The position numbers and the translations under genes are program-made. The notes under the pieces were generated by a model. It saw nothing but the letters and a program-made list of their open reading frames with translations, did no database searches and was not told the origin of the DNA. From contig JAPDDQ010000004.1 in assembly GCA_027587225.1 (NCBI GenBank), forward strand, positions 62,001-126,000: 64,000 nucleotides of DNA. The letters are read 5' to 3'. Positions 44,377 to 51,682 of this stretch are shown piece by piece; the first letter of the stretch is position 1; each line of letters starts with the position of its first letter. The stretch comes from Solirubrobacter taibaiensis. GTDB taxonomy: Bacteria; Actinomycetota; Thermoleophilia; Solirubrobacterales; Solirubrobacteraceae.

Positions 44377-45633
44377 ATGTCCCTCTCCTCCACGCGCGAC
44401 CACAGCCTGACGGTGTCCGGCACCGCGAACAGCAACGTGGTGCCGTTCATCGACCCTGGCCACGCGGAGAGCGGAGCGCACGGCCGTACCCATCGTGCGG
44501 CGCTGGAGCCCAGCGACCAGGTGCTCGTGCACGTGGTCGGCACGCGTCCGAACTTCGTCAAGATGGCGCCCATCGTCACGGCGCTTGAACGCCGCGGGGC
44601 ATTCCGCCAGGTGATCGTCCACACCGGGCAGCACTACGACGCCCGCCTCTCGGACGAAGTCCTGGCCGACCTCGACTTCCCGCCCGTCAACTACTTCCTC
44701 GGCGTCGGCTCCGGATCGCACGGCGAGCAGACCGCGAAGGTCATCGCCGCCTTCGAGGACGTGCTGCTCGAGGAGCGCCCGGTCGCGGTCGTCGTCGCGG
44801 GCGACGTGAACTCCACCCTGGCGTGTGCGCTCGTCGCAGCCAAGCTCGGGATCCCGGTCGCGCACGTCGAGTCGGGCCTGCGCTCGGGCGACTGGACGAT
44901 GCCGGAGGAGGTCAACCGGGTCCTCACCGACGCGCTCTCGGACCTGCTCTTCACGCACAGCCCGGAAGGCGCCACCAACCTCGCCGCGGAGGGCATCGGC
45001 CACGGCCGCGTGCACTATGTCGGCAACACGATGATCGACTCGCTGCGCCGCTGCGAACGCCGCGCGCGCACACGCGCCGCTTGGAACAGCGCCGGAGTCC
45101 GGGAGCGCGAGTACATCCTCGTGACGCTGCACCGCCCGTCCAACGTCGACGAGCCCGAGCAGCTCGCCCGCATCGTCGACGGCCTGCTGGACCTCGCCGA
45201 GCGCCACCCCGTGGTCTTCCCGATCCACCCGCGCACCCGCGCCCGCCTCGCCGGTACCGGGGCGCTGGACCGGCTCGAGGCCGCCGGCGTGCGCTGCATC
45301 GAGCCCCAGGGCTACCTCGACTTCCTCTCGCTGCAGTCCGGAGCCGGCGCGGTGTTGACCGACTCCGGCGGCGTCCAGGAGGAGACCTCGGCACTCGGCG
45401 TCGCGTGCTTCACGCTGCGCCCCAACACCGAGCGGCCCGTGACGATCTCGCACGGCACGAACCTGCTGCTGGGCGACGACGCGTCGCTGATCGCGACCGT
45501 CGAGCCCCCGAGTTGGGCGCCGACGCCCTCGGCGATCCCGCTGTGGGATGGTCATGCTGCGGAGCGCGTCGCCGACGTGCTTGTCGCCAACTACGCGATG
45601 CGCCTCCTCGCCCCCGTGGCGGCCTCGGCCTGA
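44377..45633 (+). CDS. wecB: UDP-N-acetylglucosamine 2-epimerase (non-hydrolysing)
   Basis: 418 aa. Converts UDP-GlcNAc to UDP-ManNAc. VVGTRPNFVKMAPIV (nucleotide and Lys), AGDVNSTLA (Asp), HVESGLRSGDWTMPEEVNR (both catalytic Glu) and LVTLHRPSNV (His) are intact, as is TDSGGVQEE. The first 45 or so residues are an extension; a GTG at 44521 would remove it, but the -10 box fits the ATG at 44377. TGATG overlap with the WecG/TagA-type gene, the enzyme that uses UDP-ManNAc(-uronate), is strong context. Confidence 0.92.
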   Translation: MSLSSTRDHSLTVSGTANSNVVPFIDPGHAESGAHGRTHRAALEPSDQVLVHVVGTRPNFVKMAPIVTALERRGAFRQVIVHTGQHYDARLSDEVLADLDFPPVNYFLGVGSGSHGEQTAKVIAAFEDVLLEERPVAVVVAGDVNSTLACALVAAKLGIPVAHVESGLRSGDWTMPEEVNRVLTDALSDLLFTHSPEGATNLAAEGIGHGRVHYVGNTMIDSLRRCERRARTRAAWNSAGVREREYILVTLHRPSNVDEPEQLARIVDGLLDLAERHPVVFPIHPRTRARLAGTGALDRLEAAGVRCIEPQGYLDFLSLQSGAGAVLTDSGGVQEETSALGVACFTLRPNTERPVTISHGTNLLLGDDASLIATVEPPSWAPTPSAIPLWDGHAAERVADVLVANYAMRLLAPVAASA

Positions 45634-46412
45634 TGCCGCAGACGCTCGAGCGGGTCGAGGTCCTGGGCTGCCAGCTCGACCCCCTGACGATGGAGCAGAC
45701 CGTCGCGCGCTGCGACGAGCTGATCCAGGACAACGGTTTCGCCCAACACATGGCGATCAACGCCGCGAAGCTGGTCACGCTGCAGAACGACGACAAGCTG
45801 CGCGCCATCGTGAATCGTTGCGAGCTGATCAACGCCGACGGTCAGTCCGTCGTGTGGGCGTCGAAGCTCCTCGGCCAGCCACTGCCCGAGCGGGTCGCCG
45901 GCATCGACCTCATGCACCGCCTGATGGGCCTCGCGGCCGAACGCGGGTATCCGGTGTTCGTGCTCGGCGCCCAGCAGGAAGTGCTCGAGCGCGCGGTCGC
46001 CAACCTGCGCGACCAGTATCCGGGGCTGCAGTTCGGCGGCTACCGGCACGGGTACTTCAGCGACGACGAGACGGCCGCCGTGTGCGACGAGATCCGCGCC
46101 TCGGGCGCGCGCATCCTGTTCGTGGCGATGAGCTCGCCGCGCAAGGAGTACTTCCTCGGCGAGCATGGCCGCGCGCTCGGCGTGCCGCTCGTGATGGGCG
46201 TCGGCGGTTCGATCGACGTGGTCGCCGGCGTGACCCGGCGTGCGGGCACGAGGTGGCAGAAGCTGGGCCTGGAATGGCTATACCGCCTGTTGCAGGAGCC
46301 CAAGCGGATGTTCGGTCGCTACGCCCGGACCAACTCACGCTTCATCTGGCTCGTCGCCCGTGCGAAAGTCCAGCGGCGCTCCCGGCCGTCTGGCCAGGAC
46401 GCCACCGCGTAA
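45633..46412 (+). CDS. WecG/TagA/CpsF-family glycosyltransferase (GT26)
   Basis: 259 aa. GT26 hallmarks: MAINAAKLVTLQND, INADGQSVVWASKLLG, ERVAGIDLMHRLM, FVLGAQQEVLERA and VAMSSPRKEYFL, plus the C-terminal GLEWLYRLLQEPKRMFGRY. Transfers N-acetylmannosamine or its uronate to a polyprenyl-linked acceptor. It follows the UDP-ManNAc-forming epimerase with overlap and, with dehydrogenase 19975, could use UDP-ManNAcA. ATG 45633 starts at the epimerase stop. Confidence 0.92.
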   Translation: MPQTLERVEVLGCQLDPLTMEQTVARCDELIQDNGFAQHMAINAAKLVTLQNDDKLRAIVNRCELINADGQSVVWASKLLGQPLPERVAGIDLMHRLMGLAAERGYPVFVLGAQQEVLERAVANLRDQYPGLQFGGYRHGYFSDDETAAVCDEIRASGARILFVAMSSPRKEYFLGEHGRALGVPLVMGVGGSIDVVAGVTRRAGTRWQKLGLEWLYRLLQEPKRMFGRYARTNSRFIWLVARAKVQRRSRPSGQDATA

Positions 46413-46418
46413 CCGGTC

Positions 46419-46424
46419 TACGGT
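46419..46424 (+). promoter_or_regulatory. -10 box (TACGGT) of the GT2 gene at 46431
   Basis: TACGGT ends 6 nt before ATG 46431; no ribosome site. Confidence 0.45.
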
Positions 46425-46430
46425 CGAAGC

Positions 46431-47375
46431 ATGTCGCCCGACTCTGCCCCGCTGGTCTCGATCGTCGTCGCCTCGCGCGACCGGCGCGAGTTGCTCGGCC
46501 ACCTGCTGGCGGCCCTGGACGCACAGACGTTCCCGCATTCGCAACGCGAGTTGATCGTCGTCGACGACGGCTCCACCGACGACACGCTCGAGTTCCTCGC
46601 CACGCGCGCTGACGTGCACGTCGTGCGCGGCGGCGGGAACGGCCCGGGCACTGCGCGCAACAGCGGCTGGCGCATCGCGCAGGCCCCGCTGATCGTCTTC
46701 ACCGACGACGACTGCGAGCCGACCCCGGGTTGGCTGCAGGCGCTGGTCGACCAAGCAGGGCGCAAGCCGGGTGCGGTCGTACAAGGCCCGGTCGCCCCGA
46801 ACCCCGCGCAGGCCGATCAGTTCGGCCCGATGGCGCGTTCGCTGGAGATCAACGGCCTGAGCCCCCATTTCGAGACGGCGAACATCCTCTACCCGCGCGA
46901 CCTGCTCGAGCGCCTGGGTGGCTTCGACGAGAACTTCGGATCACCCGCCGGGGAGGACACCGACCTCGGTTGGCGCGCGATGGCCGCGGGCGCCGAGCAC
47001 GTGTTCGCGCCCGAGGCGCTCGTGTACCACGCCGTGCATCAGAAGACGGCGAAGCAGACGCTCAAGGACGCGTTCCGCGCGTCCGACTGCGTGCGCACGT
47101 ACCGGGACTATCCGCACATGCGCGAGCACCTGCAGGACGGCATCTATTTCCATCCGTCACACCCGCTGGTCTGGCAGGCCGCCTGCGCCGCGGTGCTCGC
47201 TCCGGCGATCCCGGCGGCGGGCGTGTTCGCCGTGCCCTATGCCGCGCATCTCTACAAGCGTTGCCGCCTGACGGGGTCCAAGCCGAGCGCCATGCCCTTC
47301 TTCGTACTCCGCGACATCGTCGAGATCGGCGCCGTCGTCCGCGGCGCGGTCAAGCACCGCACGCTCCTCCTCTAA
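46431..47375 (+). CDS. GT2 glycosyltransferase, copy 1 of a paralogous pair
   Basis: 314 aa. SIVVASRDRRELLGHLL, VVDDGSTDDT, GPGTARNSGW, FTDDDCEP (DxD) and GGFDENFGSPAGEDTDLGWR are clear. Closely resembles 54432: both share the spacing of L-T/S-PHF, N-L/I-LYPR and LLERL-GFDE. Membrane-proximal hydrophobic stretch near residue 250. Monocistronic start with leaderless spacing. Confidence 0.88.
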   Translation: MSPDSAPLVSIVVASRDRRELLGHLLAALDAQTFPHSQRELIVVDDGSTDDTLEFLATRADVHVVRGGGNGPGTARNSGWRIAQAPLIVFTDDDCEPTPGWLQALVDQAGRKPGAVVQGPVAPNPAQADQFGPMARSLEINGLSPHFETANILYPRDLLERLGGFDENFGSPAGEDTDLGWRAMAAGAEHVFAPEALVYHAVHQKTAKQTLKDAFRASDCVRTYRDYPHMREHLQDGIYFHPSHPLVWQAACAAVLAPAIPAAGVFAVPYAAHLYKRCRLTGSKPSAMPFFVLRDIVEIGAVVRGAVKHRTLLL

Positions 47376-47397
47376 CCGCGCCCTTCCGGAACCCTGT

Positions 47398-48495
47398 ATG
47401 AGCGCTATACCTGTCGAGCTGACCACCATGACCGAACACGCCATCCTGCGCTGCCCGATCTCCGGCGGCCCCCTGCGCTCGCTGACCGCGACTGAGCTGA
47501 GCGAGGCCAACGCCCGCCGGTCGCACGAGACGCCCGAGCTGAGCGCCGGCTACGTGTCGGCGGATGGGCAGTACGCCTATCCCGTCGACGACGGGATCTC
47601 TCGTTTGACGCCGGATTCCGCGATCAGCCTCAACGGCGCCGCGCCCGACACGGCGCTGAGAGCGGAGAAGGAGTCCGTGCAGGCCTTCTACGACAGCAAG
47701 GGGTGGCAGAAGGATGAGGAGGGCGTGTTCGTGGACACGGCGCTCTTCATCGATCCGAACCCCAGCATCGAGACGTACATGGCGCGCTGTCGCGCGCGCG
47801 TGCAGGACCACCTCCCCAAGAGCGGGAGCTACCTCCTCGACGTGGCGTCGGGTCCGGTGCAGTTCCCGGAGTACCAGGCGTACTCGGAGTCCTTCGCGCA
47901 TCGCGTCTGTGTCGATCTGTCGATGGTGGCGCTCCAGGAAGCCCGTCGCAACGTCGGCGAGGACGGCGTGTACGTGGTCGGCGATGTCACGAACCTGCCG
48001 TTCCAGGATGACTCTTTGGACGGCGTGTCCTCGCTGCACACGCTCTACCACGTGCCGCACGACGAGCAGGCCGACGCCTTCCGCGAGATCTATCGCGTGC
48101 TCAAGCCGGGCGGGACCGCCGTGATCGTCTACTTCTGGCAGACGACGCCGTGGCGCAACCGCTCGTTGCCGATGAAGATCGCGCTGCTGCCCAGCCGCGT
48201 CGTGCGGCGCGTGCTGGCTGCCGTGCGGGGCCGTTCGGCGAACTCCAGCAGCGCCGCCAAGAACGAGCTCTACTACCACGCGCACGACATCCAGTGGTTC
48301 GAGCAGCAGAACTTCCCCTTCGACGCCGATCTGCGTTCGTGGAGCTCGGTGAACATGGATTTCCTGCGCAAGTTCGTGCCGAAATCCGGTCCGCTGAGCC
48401 GGATTCCGGCTGCGATCTTCTGGGCTGAGGAGCGCTTCCCGAGTCTGCTCGGGCGCATCGGGCGCTATCCCATGATCGTCATCCGCAAGCCCTAG
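47398..48495 (+). CDS. SAM-dependent methyltransferase with Trm112-like N terminus
   Basis: 365 aa. The first 75 residues (ILRCPISGGPLR ... YAYPVDDGISRLTP) resemble the Trm112/UPF0434 zinc-ribbon fused in front of many methyltransferases, though only one Cys remains. The catalytic domain has YLLDVASGPVQFPEY (motif I), VCVDLSMVALQEARRNV, VVGDVTNLPFQDDSLDGV and the EIYRVLKPGG motif. Substrate is probably a sugar or quinone-like lipid; unknown. Start ATG 47398; ATG 47428 is an alternative. Confidence 0.78.
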   Translation: MSAIPVELTTMTEHAILRCPISGGPLRSLTATELSEANARRSHETPELSAGYVSADGQYAYPVDDGISRLTPDSAISLNGAAPDTALRAEKESVQAFYDSKGWQKDEEGVFVDTALFIDPNPSIETYMARCRARVQDHLPKSGSYLLDVASGPVQFPEYQAYSESFAHRVCVDLSMVALQEARRNVGEDGVYVVGDVTNLPFQDDSLDGVSSLHTLYHVPHDEQADAFREIYRVLKPGGTAVIVYFWQTTPWRNRSLPMKIALLPSRVVRRVLAAVRGRSANSSSAAKNELYYHAHDIQWFEQQNFPFDADLRSWSSVNMDFLRKFVPKSGPLSRIPAAIFWAEERFPSLLGRIGRYPMIVIRKP

Positions 48496-48501
48496 CCGGG
48501 T

Positions 48502-48531
48502 CCCTGGCCGACGCTAGACCGTTGGCCAGGG
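48502..48531. promoter_or_regulatory. CCAGGG inverted repeat before the second flippase gene
   Basis: CCCTGGCC and GGCCAGGG, perfect 8-bp arms 14 nt apart, followed by TCC as at 35099. Related to the repeat at 35079-35098; -10 box follows 20 bp downstream. Confidence 0.45.
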
Positions 48532-48551
48532 TCCATGCCCGCCGGCGCGCG

Positions 48552-48557
48552 TACCGT
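48552..48557 (+). promoter_or_regulatory. -10 box (TACCGT) of the second flippase gene
   Basis: TACCGT ends 9 nt before ATG 48567; no ribosome site. Confidence 0.45.
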
Positions 48558-48566
48558 GGGTCGCGG

Positions 48567-50057
48567 ATGACCTCGACTTCAGACATGGGCGGCCGCATCG
48601 CCCGCGGCTTCGGTTGGGTGGGCGCGGCGCAGATCGTGCTCCAGCTCACCCGGACCGTCGGCGCCATCATCGTCGCCCGCTTGCTCGCGCCCGAGCAGTA
48701 CGGCCTCGCGATGCTCGCGCTCGTGTTCGCAAGCCTCGTGCTCGTCTTCTCCGACCTGGCATTCGGCGCCGCGCTCGTGCAGCGCAAGGAGATCAGCGAG
48801 GACGACCGCTCTACCGCGTTCTGGGTCACGGTCGGCAGCGGCACGCTGTTCACGGTGCTCGGGGTCGCCCTGTCCGGCGCGATCGCCGCGCTGTACGGCG
48901 AGCCCGAGGTCGCCGGCTTGCTCGCGCTGCTCTCCGCGAGCTTCATCATCACCGCGCTCGGTTCCACGCATCAATCGCTGTTGCTTCGCGAGATGGCGTT
49001 CAAACGGACCGAGATACTCGGTCTGGCGGGCGCGTTCGTCGGCACGGTCGGTGCGGTGGTGCTGGCCGTGATGGGCGTCGGCGCGTACGCCATCATCGGT
49101 CAGCAGCTGTTGACCGCGTTCATCACCACGGCGCTGCTCTGGCGCGCGTCGAAATGGCGTCCGCACTTCCGGTTCTCGCGCGCGAGTCTGCGCGACCTCG
49201 GCGGCTTTTCTGGGTTCTTGGTCGGCCACCGCCTGCTCTATTACCTGCACCAGAACGCCGACCGGTTCATCATCGGGCGCTTCCTGGGCGTGGGTGCGCT
49301 GGGCTCCTACGCGATCGCTTACAACGTCATGCTGCAACCGGTGGCGAAGATCGCCATGCCGGTCCAGCGCGTGCTCGCTCCGGCGTTCGCACGCATGCAG
49401 GACGAGCCGGAGCGGATCGCGGCGGCATGGGCACGAGCCGCACGCCTCGTCGCCATGCTCGCCGTGCCGTCACTGACCGGAATGATCATCGTCGCACCGG
49501 ACTTCGTGCCGGTCGTCCTTGGCGAGCGCTGGAACGACAGCATCCCGGTGATCCAGTTGATCGCGTGGGTCGGCATGCTCCAAGCCGTCCAAGGCATCAA
49601 CGTCGACATCCTGATGGCGCGCGACAAGACCAATCAGATCTTCGCCTACTCCGTCGGCTTCACGATCGCGCACACCGTCGCGTTCCTGATCGGCGTGCAG
49701 TGGGGGATCATCGGCGTCGCCGCCTGTTACGCGATCTCGAGCACGCTCGTGGAGCCGGTGCTGACGTGGCTTACGGCGCGGGCCCTCGGGGTCTCGCCGT
49801 GGCACTTCGTCAAGAGCGTCCTCGGCGTCTTCCAGGCCGCCGCGGTGATGGGGATCGTGGCGCTCGCGACGCGCCTCGCACTGGTCGACGCCGGAGTGTC
49901 GCCGCTCCTGCGGTTGCTGATCGTCGGCGTCGTTGGTGCCGTCGTATTCGGCTTGCTCTGCCTGTGGCGGATCCCGGAGATCCGTCGCGACATCCAGTCA
50001 CTGACCGGAAAGTGGCGACCCGTACGCGTCGGCGCGCCCGCGGTCGCTGAGCCTTAG
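48567..50057 (+). CDS. Polysaccharide flippase (WzxC-like MOP family)
   Basis: 496 aa, about 14 membrane segments; the start IARGFGWVGAAQIVLQLTRTVGAIIVARLLAPEQYGLAML and FGAALVQRKEI match the WzxC/lipopolysaccharide-exporter branch and differ from the shorter flippase at 28274. LHQNADRFIIGRFLGVGALGSYAIAYN is the conserved second-half motif. ATG 48567 fits the -10 box. Its stop overlaps the convergent lipoprotein gene by 4 nt. Confidence 0.88.
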   Translation: MTSTSDMGGRIARGFGWVGAAQIVLQLTRTVGAIIVARLLAPEQYGLAMLALVFASLVLVFSDLAFGAALVQRKEISEDDRSTAFWVTVGSGTLFTVLGVALSGAIAALYGEPEVAGLLALLSASFIITALGSTHQSLLLREMAFKRTEILGLAGAFVGTVGAVVLAVMGVGAYAIIGQQLLTAFITTALLWRASKWRPHFRFSRASLRDLGGFSGFLVGHRLLYYLHQNADRFIIGRFLGVGALGSYAIAYNVMLQPVAKIAMPVQRVLAPAFARMQDEPERIAAAWARAARLVAMLAVPSLTGMIIVAPDFVPVVLGERWNDSIPVIQLIAWVGMLQAVQGINVDILMARDKTNQIFAYSVGFTIAHTVAFLIGVQWGIIGVAACYAISSTLVEPVLTWLTARALGVSPWHFVKSVLGVFQAAAVMGIVALATRLALVDAGVSPLLRLLIVGVVGAVVFGLLCLWRIPEIRRDIQSLTGKWRPVRVGAPAVAEP

Positions 50058-51199
50058 CCCTTGTACTCGTAGGCCCCAGCGTCGGGGCGACCGTCGCGGC
50101 GGGCACCCCTCGCGTCGCGCTTGGGATGGTTGCGCGCGTCGGCGGCGCCGATCGCGGCCGCGCCGCGCGCGAGCCGCCAGTCGCCCTTCTGCGGGTTCAC
50201 GAACTGGGAGAACGCACCGCGGACGAGCCGGTCCGTCGCGCCGCAGCGGCGGTCCGTGAAGACGTTGCGTGAATAGTTGACCCCGTCGGCGCAGGAAGCC
50301 ACGCGACCGATGTTGCCGACGAAGTGCCCGCGCGTGATCGGGCCTTGGAAGGCCATGCCGAGATCCCAGGTGTTGTTGCGCAGCGTGAGGCCATCGATCG
50401 GGTCAGTACCCGTCAACAGCGACTGGTAGCCGTCGCTGCCGTCGACGTCCTTGCTCGCCTCGAGCACCGTGTTCTCGATCACGATGTCGCGCGACAGCGG
50501 GTCACCCCCGAGCCGCGAGATGAGAATGTCGAACACCGCGCAGTTGGTGAACCGGCTGTTCTTGATCGTTAGTCCCTGGACCCCGAGCACCATCAGGCAT
50601 TCGGTGTGGACGTCGGCGTTCGTCCGCGTGGCGTCATGCCACGTGACACGGTCGTAGGTGACGCGATAGTTGGTCGGTCGCCCGGCGATGAACGCGAGTT
50701 TCTCGTCGACCTTGGGACCGATGCTGCCGCCGCGCCAGACGAAGTCACGCGTGCCTACGAGCACGTGGGTGGTCGCCGCAGCGTCGACGAGCGTGACGTC
50801 GTCGACGAAGTCGTCCGGCACTTGGCTGTCGACGTTCAGGTGGGCGGAGCTCTTGATCCGCCGCACGACGAGGTGATCCGCGCGAATGTCGAGTCCGGCG
50901 ACCGTGACCCGCTCGCCGCGCGCGGCGGTGAACTCGATGCGCGGGCGGGCCCGACCCAGGGTGGGGATCACCTGTGGCCCGTATGCTCCGCCCGCGACGA
51001 CGATCCGGTTGCCGGGCCGCGCGGCCCGATAGCCCGCCTCGAACGAGCCGCACGGGTCGGCCCGCTCGCATTTCACGCCGCCGCCGCCGGCCGCGACATA
51101 AAGTGTGCGGACCTTGGCCGCGGGGGCGGCCGTGCCGGCACAGGCGGACGCCAAAAGCACCGTCGCCAGCAGGATTGCCGTCCTCGCGGTTTGCTTCAT
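50054..51199 (-). CDS. Beta-helix lipoprotein, small member of the secreted family
   Basis: 381 aa. Lipobox LASAC with Cys20 after a hydrophobic signal. The body is a right-handed parallel beta-helix of alternating short strands; it shares with 51683 and 58572 the motifs HTECL, NSRFTNCAVFDI, VIEN...EAS and a C-terminal PDAGAYEY. These are the last-domain motifs of both giants, here without Fn3, LamG or Ig modules. Fold suggests glycan binding or polysaccharide lyase/depolymerase-like action, but no catalytic residues were recognised. It is convergent with the flippase. Confidence 0.75.
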   Translation of the reverse strand: MKQTARTAILLATVLLASACAGTAAPAAKVRTLYVAAGGGGVKCERADPCGSFEAGYRAARPGNRIVVAGGAYGPQVIPTLGRARPRIEFTAARGERVTVAGLDIRADHLVVRRIKSSAHLNVDSQVPDDFVDDVTLVDAAATTHVLVGTRDFVWRGGSIGPKVDEKLAFIAGRPTNYRVTYDRVTWHDATRTNADVHTECLMVLGVQGLTIKNSRFTNCAVFDILISRLGGDPLSRDIVIENTVLEASKDVDGSDGYQSLLTGTDPIDGLTLRNNTWDLGMAFQGPITRGHFVGNIGRVASCADGVNYSRNVFTDRRCGATDRLVRGAFSQFVNPQKGDWRLARGAAAIGAADARNHPKRDARGARRDGRPDAGAYEYKG

Positions 51200-51682
51200 C
51201 GCTCAAAGTGGTAGCGCATCCGCCGTGTGAAGTTCCCGGGTCCAAGAGGTTTCGGAGAGCCCTCTCCCGAGTATCCACACTGCACTAGCAGGCCAGACAG
51301 GGGCCTCGGTCATGTGCCCACGCTTCGAAGGGGAATCGAGGCGAGGGCGCGTCCCATACGAAGGTGATCGCAATCCGAGAGGACTCGGAAGCGGCTGCCT
51401 GCGTTCGGGATAGGTCAATACACGAAAAACTCGAGCGCCTCAGGGGGGTGCGAATTGTCGATGTCCGGTTGCGTGACGGCTGATGCCGCCGCGGGAGTAG
51501 CCCGTGCGCTGCTCCGACCCTTCAATACAAGGAACGTAGGGTCTCGACCTGATTTCCCGCGGCACACCGCCAGCGCGTTTCAGGAACCGCCGGTCGGTGC
51601 CGATGCTTTTTGTCGACACACCTCTCTTTCCCCCAGCCGGATCACGGGGGCCCCAAATATCCGTGTTCCACTGGAGGCTCAA
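51200..51682 (+). other. Long non-coding region and leader before the 888-aa gene
   Basis: Between divergent genes, 483 bp. An open frame runs from 51455 but codon composition before 51683 looks random and the first good ribosome site (GGAGG at 51673-51677) belongs to ATG 51683. TGTCGACA (near 51610), a C-run and G-run (about 51631-51650) that could pair, and TAGGTC/AATACA motifs near 51412 are seen. No gene supported. Confidence 0.4.

Noticed and set aside
51455-51682. N-terminal extension of the 888-aa protein
   Set aside because: In frame but without a hydrophobic segment or domain, and the GGAGG ribosome site and signal peptide belong to ATG 51683.
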